From the NCBI GenBank assembly GCA_963642995.1, contig CAVIIZ010000027.1, positions 1 to 19,315 on the forward strand: 19,315 nt of DNA. Direction: 5' to 3'. Of the stretch, positions 13,900 to 19,315 are shown piece after piece. Made by a program: the position numbers and the translations under genes. A model generated the notes under the pieces. It ran no database searches. It was not told the DNA's origin and saw only the letters and a program-made list of their open reading frames with translations. The stretch's first letter is position 1. Each line of letters opens with the position of its first letter. The DNA is from CAVAWX01 sp963642995. GTDB taxonomy: Bacteria; Actinomycetota; Coriobacteriia; Coriobacteriales; QAMH01.

Positions 13900-14242
13900 C
13901 CGAGGTCAGAGCGTGTGTGCGATGGTGGCGTGCGTGCGCGAGGGTGCGGGCGTCTCGATGCCGTAGGCCGGGGCGGGATTTTTCCGGGTGCGAAGGCGCG
14001 AGGCATGGAGCCGGGAAAGGCGTCCGGTGGCTTTTCAAAACGCAGGGCGCGGAGCTGGGGAGGGCGTCCGGGTTTTCGGGTCGCGGGACGTGAATCCGGG
14101 AGGGCATTTGGATTTTGCTCGGGATTCGTATGAAAACCAGTTGGAAGGCTTTCGGGTTTCGCTCGGGATCCGTTCGGTGAAACGCACAGGTCCGCCCGCT
14201 AGAGTGCATGGCACGTGACATGCGGGTGAAAGGAGCGGGCGC
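13900..14242. other. Gene-free stretch with diverged ~40-45 bp repeats
   Basis: No convincing gene is present between the second 23-bp array and the prepilin peptidase start. From about 14013, four diverged units begin at 14013, 14058, 14098 and 14142. They share elements such as GGGAGGGC, GGGTTTTC or GGATTTTGC, and CTCGGGATTCGT versus CTCGGGATCCGT. Reading frames here are Pro/Arg-rich and lack family features. The stretch looks like decayed repetitive DNA, perhaps left from a lost gene. Confidence 0.5.
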
Positions 14243-15146
14243 GTGGCGCTTGCCGTCGGACAGATGCTTCTCTCGTGCGCGGCGGCTTTGCTGTGCGCCG
14301 TGGGCGTGCCGCGCCTGGGGGGCGCGTTGCTCGCACGGCGCGGGCTTGTCCCGGATGCGCCGGCAGGCCGCGGCTCCTTTACCCTCGTGCAGGGGAAAGG
14401 CGGACGACATGCGGCGGACCGGCCACGCGCCGCCAGGCACGCGGCAGGCCTGCCGCATGCCGCCTGCGTCTTCCTTGCCCTCGCGCGAAACAAAAGCCCG
14501 TGCTCGCGACGCGGCGCACATCCCGCGGGCTGCGGATGCGGCGCGGTTTCCACGTACGGGCGGGCTTGCCTTGTGCGCGTGGGGGTGGCATGCGCGAGGG
14601 GCTTATCCACGCTGGTCTACGGGGCGCTGCTCGCCGCCGCCGGCGTGGCGTGGCCTGCCTGCGTACGGGGCGTTGCTCGCCGCCGCCGGCGTGGCGTGGC
14701 CTGCCTGCGCGCTGTGCATCACCGCGTTTCTCGTGCTGCACGTCGCCGTCTACTGCGACTGCATGGCGCGCATCATCCCCATCGGCGCGTCGCTTGCCCT
14801 CGTCTGCTGCGGCGTGTGTCTGTGCACGGTGCAGGGAGGGCCGCCGCTGCTGCTCGAGCGGGCGCTGCTCGCCGCGCCGCTCCTCGGCGTGCTGTGCCTG
14901 TGCAACCTCGCGAGCCGCCTGCAAAAGGCGGCCCCGGCGTTCGGCGGCGGCGACCTGAAGACCCTGCCCGCGCTCGCCTTGTTCGGCGATGTCGCGGCGC
15001 TTCTCGGCGGCGTGCTCGCCTGCTCGCTGTTCACCGCCTGCGCAGGTGTCGGCCTCGCGCTGGCGCGCCGAAAGTTGCGCGGCGTCTGCGTCCCCCTTGC
15101 GCCGGGGATGCTCGTCTGCCTATGCACCGCGACCCTGGGAGGCTGA
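14243..15146 (+). pseudogene. Prepilin peptidase (A24 family) disrupted by a frameshifting duplication
   Basis: The gene starts at GTG 14243, with AAAGGAG 7 nt upstream, and encodes a membrane segment (MALAVGQMLLSCAAALLCAV). After a duplicated block at 14618-14709 the coding frame changes. The second frame, to the stop at 15144-15146, is rich in membrane helices and carries both aspartates of type IV prepilin peptidases: YCDCMARIIP (D codon 14757-14759) and GGGDLK (14943-14960). Removing one 46-bp copy joins the two frames into a 285-residue protein, a normal family length. Residues roughly 40-120 of the N-terminal part look poorly conserved, so further decay or a divergent methylase-like region is possible. 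No pilin or secretion genes are near. Confidence 0.72.
14618..14709 (+). repeat. 46-bp tandem duplication inside the prepilin peptidase gene
   Basis: Two adjacent copies (14618-14663 and 14664-14709) start TACGGGGCG and end GCCTGCCTGCG, with a single C/T difference at the tenth base. Forty-six is not a multiple of three, so the second copy shifts the frame by one. Both copies encode YGALLAAAGVAWPAC in their respective frames. Confidence 0.92.
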
Positions 15147-15210
15147 GCATGTCTGTTCTCGCAAAAACCGGTCGCCTCCTGCGTCCACAAGCACCTCGTG
15201 TGAATACCCA

Positions 15211-15240
15211 TGATTTTACGTGCTATTATTCCCATAATCA
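15211..15240 (+). promoter_or_regulatory. Promoter/operator of the Phd-like/PIN module
   Basis: TATTAT (15224-15229, 5 of 6) is a good -10 box. It lies within nested inverted repeats: ATTAT-TCCC-ATAAT (15225-15238), and outer arms TGATT (15211-15215) with AATCA (15236-15240). Phd-type antitoxins bind such palindromes over their own promoter. No clear -35 is seen. AAGGAG at 15246-15251 is the ribosome site. Confidence 0.5.
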
Positions 15241-15256
15241 TACGGAAGGAGCACGT

Positions 15257-15529
15257 ATGGACACATGCACTGTTGCAGACATCTCGCGTCGCCCGTCGGC
15301 AGTGCTTTCCGCACGGGAACCTGTCGTGGTCACGAACAACGGCAGGGCGCAAAACATCGTCTTCAACGTCTCGGCACTCGACATAGACGAGATTGTCGAC
15401 TTGGCGCGCGAACTTGCCGCGAAAGCCGCCCTCGCAGCGCTGAGAAAAGACGCGGCGAGACGAGGGCTCGACAGCATGTCCGCAGAAGAGGTAGATGCCG
15501 AAATCGAGGCTGTTCGGGGCGAGATGTGA
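15257..15529 (+). CDS. Phd/YefM-like antitoxin
   Basis: A 90-residue protein whose first half follows the Phd/YefM pattern: VADISRRPSAVLSAREPVVVTNNGRAQNIVFN, a small DNA-binding dimer fold. An acidic and Ala-rich helical tail (LARELAAKAALAALRKDAAR, SAEEVDAEIEAVRGEM) should bind the toxin. The ATG at 15257 has AAGGAG 5 nt upstream. The last codons overlap the toxin start, with the GTG nested in the ATGTGA end. It is preceded by a palindromic promoter, consistent with autorepression. Confidence 0.82.
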   Translation: MDTCTVADISRRPSAVLSAREPVVVTNNGRAQNIVFNVSALDIDEIVDLARELAAKAALAALRKDAARRGLDSMSAEEVDAEIEAVRGEM

Positions 15530-15921
15530 AGGCCGTTCTCGACACGAACGCCGTGGTGTCGGCGATCTTGAGGCCGGCGTCGAAACCCGGGCTCGTGCTG
15601 GACATGGCGCTTGCGGGTGAAATCGAGCTGGTGGCAAGCGAGCACCTGCTTGCCGAATACAGCGCCGTCTTGCAGCGTCCGAGGCTCGCGTTCGATTCGG
15701 ATTTGTGCACCGCGCTCGTCGCCGCCCTGCGGGCGCGGGCAGACGTCGTCGCAGCGTCTGCCCAAAGGAAATTCACGTCTCCCGACCCGAAAGACCAGCC
15801 GGTGCTCGACCTGGCCGTCGCAGGCGACGCCATCCTCGTCAGCGGCAACGCACGTCATTTCCCGACCTATCCGAAACTCGTATCGCCTGCGGGTTTTCTG
15901 CAGTTGTGCCGCAAGGGCTGA
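15526..15921 (+). CDS. PIN-family toxin (COG1569 type)
   Basis: A 131-residue PIN-domain protein of the 'putative toxin-antitoxin system toxin component' group. It begins MKAVLDTNAVVSAIL with D6 as the first metal ligand, has SEHLLAEY (38-45), then DPKDQPVLDLAVAG (87-100) and the distinctive VSGNARHFP near residues 105-113. The likely activity is Mg-dependent RNA cleavage. The start is GTG at 15526, overlapping the antitoxin stop by four bases, which couples the two. It belongs to a different PIN subfamily from the toxin at 13.4 kb, so the two modules are not recent duplicates. Confidence 0.85.
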   Translation: MKAVLDTNAVVSAILRPASKPGLVLDMALAGEIELVASEHLLAEYSAVLQRPRLAFDSDLCTALVAALRARADVVAASAQRKFTSPDPKDQPVLDLAVAGDAILVSGNARHFPTYPKLVSPAGFLQLCRKG

Positions 15922-15954
15922 AGGCGCGGGGCGGGGAGCGCGGCGTCGAACTCG

Positions 15955-17805
15955 TCAGGCGTTCGGGCGCATGAGGGCGCGGGCGACGCGGATGCCGTCC
16001 ATGGCGGCCGACATGATGCCGCCCGCGTATCCGCAGCCCTCGCCGCAAGGATAGAGGCCGGCAATGGTCGGGGATTGCAGGCTCGCCGCGTCGCGCAGCA
16101 CGCGCACCGGCGAGCTGGAACGCGCCTCGACGCCCGTGAGGAGCGCGCCCGCGCCGTCGAAGCCGCGCAGGCGCCGGCCGAAAACGGAGAGCGCCTCGGC
16201 GATGCCGTCGGCGGCAAAGGGGGGCAGGCACTCCCGCAGGTCCGCCTCGCGCACGCCCAGCGGGTAGCTCGGCTCGACGCGCGACGCCCCGGCGCAGGCC
16301 GCCTGCAATCGGGCGGAGGCGGCAGCTCCTTTCCGCGCAGGGCGCAGGGCTCGTGCGCCACCGCGCGACGGCCTGGTGCCTGCGGTGGCTGCCAGGAAGT
16401 CCCCCACGTATTGCACGGGCGCGCTCCAATCTCCGCCGCCTGCCGCAAACGCCGCCCGCTCCCACTTGCGCTGAAACGCCACGCCCGCGAGCACATCGTC
16501 CGCGTCTCCACCGAAGTCCTCGGGGCGCACGTCCACGAGCAGGGCGGAGTTCGCATTCGCCCCGTCGCGCGCATGCACGGACATGCCGTTCACGCACAGG
16601 CCGCCCTGCTCGCTTGCCGCCGCCACGACCGTGCCGCCCGGGCACATGCAAAACGTGTAGGCCCCGCGCCCGCCGGCCGTCTTGCAATGCAGCTTGTAGT
16701 CGGCGGCGCCCAGCGCGGGATGCCCGGCCGCGGCGCCGTATTGCGCCCGGTCGACGTCGCGTTGCAGGTGCTCGACGCGCACGCCGATGCTGAAGGGCTT
16801 GCGCTCCATCGCGGCGCCCGCCCCGCGCAGCATCTCGAAAGTGTCGCGCGCCGAATGCCCGCAGGCCAAGACGAGCGCCCCGCACTCGACGCGCATCTCC
16901 TTTCCCCGCACGTCGCGCAACAGCGCCGCCCGCAAACGCCCGCCCGCGGGAGCGTCCACACCCCGGCCCGCTCCCGCGCCGCCGCCGGCTCCCGGCCCCG
17001 GTCCCGCATCCACCTCCAGCCCGACCAGCTGCGTGCGAAACAGCACTTCCCCGCCGCACGCCACGACGCGCTCGCGCAAAGCCCGCACCACACCGCCCAG
17101 CACGTCCGTGCCGATGTGCGGTTTCGCCTGCCATAAAATCTCCGGCGGCGCACCGGCCGCCACGAAGCTCTCCAGCACCAGGCGCGAAAGCGGCGAGTTC
17201 TTGCCGCAGGTCAGCTTGCCATCGCTGAAGGTGCCCGCGCCGCCCTCGCCGAACTGCACGTTGCTCTCCACATCGAGCACGCGCGTCTTCAGATAGCGCT
17301 CCACGTCCGCGCGGCGCTCTTGCACGCATGCCCCGCGCTCCACGACCAGCGGACGCCGGCCTGCCTCTGCCAGCTCCAACGCCGCGAACAGCCCGGCAGG
17401 CCCTGCGCCGACGACGACAGGGCGGCCGGCCTCGCCACGGTCGCCGCGCCCGTCCTCCTCGCCACGGCCGCCGCCTCTCTTTCCCGCGCCGGCAACGGGC
17501 CGCCCGGCCTCGCCGCGCCCGCCCCCATCGCCCGCAGGGACCTCTCGCTGCGAGAACGGCACGACCTCGGACGGCTCCTCTTCTCCACCGTCCGCCGCGC
17601 CGCGTCCGCCGTCCCCGCACACGCCCACGCTCGCCACGAAATGCACGTCGTCGCGGCGCCGCGCGTCCACCGAGCGCCGCAGCAAGTACGCCCGCCGCAC
17701 CCCGAGCAGGTGCGCGAGCGCCTCCGAGCTGCCGTCGGGCTGCACGTCGCGCTCGACGGCCAGCCCCTCGGAAAGCGTCAGCTGTATATTCGACTTGCGT
17801 TCCAT
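15955..17805 (-). CDS. FAD-dependent dehydrogenase, COG2509 family
   Basis: A 616-residue flavoprotein. The N-terminal ~60 residues (IQLTLSEGLAVERD ... VHFVASVGV) form the small domain typical of the family. The FAD-binding Rossmann motif is VVVGAGPAGLFAALELAEAG (130-149). Downstream come NVQFGEGGAGTFSDGKLTCG, ALVLACGHSARDTF, KPFSIGVRVEH, YTFCMCPGGTVVAA, and at the end GLYPCGEGCGYAGGIMSAAMDGIRVA. The substrate of these 'NAD(FAD)-utilizing dehydrogenases' is not settled. Two Gly/Ala-rich inserts are unusual: about 63-127 before the FAD motif and about 267-292. The ATG at 17805 fits the family N-terminus, but its ribosome site is weak. It follows lysC by 130 bp on the same strand. Confidence 0.88.
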   Translation of the reverse strand: MERKSNIQLTLSEGLAVERDVQPDGSSEALAHLLGVRRAYLLRRSVDARRRDDVHFVASVGVCGDGGRGAADGGEEEPSEVVPFSQREVPAGDGGGRGEAGRPVAGAGKRGGGRGEEDGRGDRGEAGRPVVVGAGPAGLFAALELAEAGRRPLVVERGACVQERRADVERYLKTRVLDVESNVQFGEGGAGTFSDGKLTCGKNSPLSRLVLESFVAAGAPPEILWQAKPHIGTDVLGGVVRALRERVVACGGEVLFRTQLVGLEVDAGPGPGAGGGAGAGRGVDAPAGGRLRAALLRDVRGKEMRVECGALVLACGHSARDTFEMLRGAGAAMERKPFSIGVRVEHLQRDVDRAQYGAAAGHPALGAADYKLHCKTAGGRGAYTFCMCPGGTVVAAASEQGGLCVNGMSVHARDGANANSALLVDVRPEDFGGDADDVLAGVAFQRKWERAAFAAGGGDWSAPVQYVGDFLAATAGTRPSRGGARALRPARKGAAASARLQAACAGASRVEPSYPLGVREADLRECLPPFAADGIAEALSVFGRRLRGFDGAGALLTGVEARSSSPVRVLRDAASLQSPTIAGLYPCGEGCGYAGGIMSAAMDGIRVARALMRPNA

Positions 17806-17935
17806 GAATGCCCGCAGCTTCTTCTGTCCAGACGCCCTCGCGCCATGTCGCCGCCTCTTTCACCGCAGCCGCCCCGGGCGCCGGACACGCCCGGATGCCG
17901 CCGCCGCACCTCGCGCCCGGCCGCGCCGCCTTGCC

Positions 17936-19216
17936 CTAGCGCCCCTTCTCCGCCTTGGCCGCGATCTCGGCCGCCGACAGCTGCGTCTCCTCGAAAGTCT
18001 CGCTCGCGTCCAGCCCGAACGCCGTGTGCAGATGCCGCACCGCGTCCTCGGCGCGGTCTGCCGGGATCACCACGCTCGTGCGGATGTCGGAAGTCGATAT
18101 CATCGTGATGTTGATGCCCTCGTCGGCCAGCGTCCGAAACATCAGCGCCGCCACGCCCGAGTTCACCTTCATACCCGCGCCCACGATCGAGATCTTGGCC
18201 ACCTGCTCGGCGACTATCAGCTCGCGCGCGCCCAAATCGCGCACCAGCTGCTCCATGACCTCGCGGGCCTGCGGCAAATCCGAGACCGGCGTGGTGAACG
18301 AGAGGTCCGTGTGCCCGTTTTCCGAGACGTTTTGGATGATCATGTCCACGGCCAGGCCCTCGTCGGCCATCGCGGAAAACACCGTGGCGGCCACGCCCGT
18401 GGTGTCGGGCACGTCGCGCAGCGTGAGCTTGGCTTCCGAGAGGTCGTGCGCCACCCCGGAGACGATGGCTTTCTCCATGTCGATATCCTTTTCCTTGACG
18501 ATGGTGCCGGGGTTGTCGCTAAACGACGAGCGGCAGTTCACGACGACGTTGAAGTTGCGCGCGAACTCGACGCTGCGCTTGTGCAGCACGCCGGCGCCGG
18601 ACGCGGCCATCTCGAGCATCTCCTCGTAGGAGATGGTGTCTATCTTGCGCGCATGCGGCACGACGCGCGGGTCGGCCGAGTAGACGCCCTCGACGTCGGT
18701 GTAGATCTCGCACACATCGGCCTGGATGCCGGCCGCGATGGCCACCGCCGTCGTGTCCGAGCCGCCGCGCCCCAAAGTGGTGATGTCGCCTGCGGCGTCG
18801 ATGCCCTGAAAACCGGCCACGATTACGATGTTGCCCTCTTCGAGCGCGTCGGTGATGCGCCCGGCGTGTATCTCGCGGATGGAGGCCTTGCCGTGCACGT
18901 CGTCGGTGACAAGCCCGATCTGCCGCCCGTTCAAGCTGATGGCCTGCTCGCCCATGCTGTTCACCGCCATGGCCAGCATCGACATCGACACCATCTCGCC
19001 GGTGGACAGCAGCGTGTCCATCTCGCGGGCGGGCGGGTTGTCGCTGACCTGCGCGGCCAGCGCGATCAGGTCGTCGGTGGACTTGCCCATGGCCGAGACG
19101 ACCACGACTATGCGGTCCCCTGCGCGCTTGCGGGCGACGACGCGCTTGGCGACGTTTTTGATCCGCTCGGGCGTGGCGACCGACGTGCCGCCGAATTTGG
19201 CTACTACAAGTGACAT
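17936..19216 (-). CDS. lysC: Aspartate kinase
   Basis: Phosphorylates aspartate, the first step to lysine, threonine, methionine and diaminopimelate. The 426 residues are a monofunctional kinase with two ACT domains. KFGGTSV (7-13) is the nucleotide-binding signature. VVVVSAMGKSTDDL, STGEMVSMSML and TTLGRGGSDTTAVAIAA are catalytic-region motifs. The ACT part (about 265-400) includes VPDTTGVAATVFSAMADEGLAVDMIIQNVSENG and VNSGVAALMFRTLADEGINITMISTSDIRTSVVI, the sites for feedback inhibition. The ATG at 19216 lacks a good ribosome site; TATCAT 8 nt upstream (19229-19224) could be a -10 box, which would make the leader very short. The remaining 99 bp to the window end are GC-rich simple sequence with no gene seen. 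Confidence 0.96.
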   Translation of the reverse strand: MSLVVAKFGGTSVATPERIKNVAKRVVARKRAGDRIVVVVSAMGKSTDDLIALAAQVSDNPPAREMDTLLSTGEMVSMSMLAMAVNSMGEQAISLNGRQIGLVTDDVHGKASIREIHAGRITDALEEGNIVIVAGFQGIDAAGDITTLGRGGSDTTAVAIAAGIQADVCEIYTDVEGVYSADPRVVPHARKIDTISYEEMLEMAASGAGVLHKRSVEFARNFNVVVNCRSSFSDNPGTIVKEKDIDMEKAIVSGVAHDLSEAKLTLRDVPDTTGVAATVFSAMADEGLAVDMIIQNVSENGHTDLSFTTPVSDLPQAREVMEQLVRDLGARELIVAEQVAKISIVGAGMKVNSGVAALMFRTLADEGINITMISTSDIRTSVVIPADRAEDAVRHLHTAFGLDASETFEETQLSAAEIAAKAEKGR

Positions 19217-19315
19217 GCCGCAGATGATAGCAAAGGACGACCCGCGCCCGCTCGGCTCGCTCGGCCCGCACCGCCCGGACGGCCCGCGCCCGCCCGACCC
19301 GCACCGCCCCGTGGC

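Noticed and set aside
19217..19315. A lysine riboswitch upstream of lysC
   Set aside because: The 99 bp available are GC-rich simple sequence with no recognisable L-box features; the element would need more upstream sequence to judge.

Overview
The window is GC-rich, gene-dense DNA from a bacterium. The best fit is a high-GC actinobacterium of the class Coriobacteriia (Eggerthellaceae-like). This rests on the gene repertoire: a BspA/Ig-like surface protein, an archaeal-style topoisomerase IA, long TatA, COG2509 flavoprotein and DUF4143 ATPase, plus the GC-biased codon use. It is an inference from protein style, not a database match.

Layout. 1-2.3 kb (minus): the 5' part of a secreted Ig-like surface protein that runs off the window, then serC (phosphoserine aminotransferase). 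2.46-2.56 kb: a 19-bp tandem repeat. 2.6-5.2 kb (minus): type IA topoisomerase with zinc ribbons and a histone-like basic tail. 5.3-8.4 kb (plus): comF-like phosphoribosyltransferase, tatA, tatC and hypB. 8.5-10.2 kb (minus): the ammonium transporter/P-II pair amt-glnK, preceded by a strong 10-bp inverted repeat with 11-bp phasing. 10.4-15.9 kb is an accessory-looking stretch. It holds a DUF4143 AAA ATPase behind a 23-bp triplet repeat, a small iron-type operon (DtxR-family repressor plus FeoB-associated Cys-rich membrane protein), an AbrB/PIN toxin-antitoxin pair, a second 23-bp triplet repeat with no gene attached, an eroded repeat-rich non-coding stretch, a prepilin peptidase gene broken by a 46-bp tandem duplication, and a Phd-like/PIN toxin-antitoxin pair. 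16-19.2 kb (minus): COG2509 FAD-dependent dehydrogenase and lysC (aspartate kinase).

How genes fit together. Tat export and HypB (nickel insertion) would both serve exported [NiFe] hydrogenases, though no hydrogenase gene is visible. Amt and P-II form the usual ammonium-sensing pair, but this P-II lacks the T-loop tyrosine that is normally modified. The DtxR-family regulator probably controls its own small operon through a palindrome lying inside the promoter. The two PIN modules, the ATPase and the broken gene mark the 10.4-15.9 kb segment as the plastic part of the window.

Most notable: the paired 23-bp arrays with a shared core, the frameshifting 46-bp duplication, the Tyr51-less P-II, and the dense set of short phased repeats in front of genes. 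No rRNA, tRNA, CRISPR array or transposase was seen.
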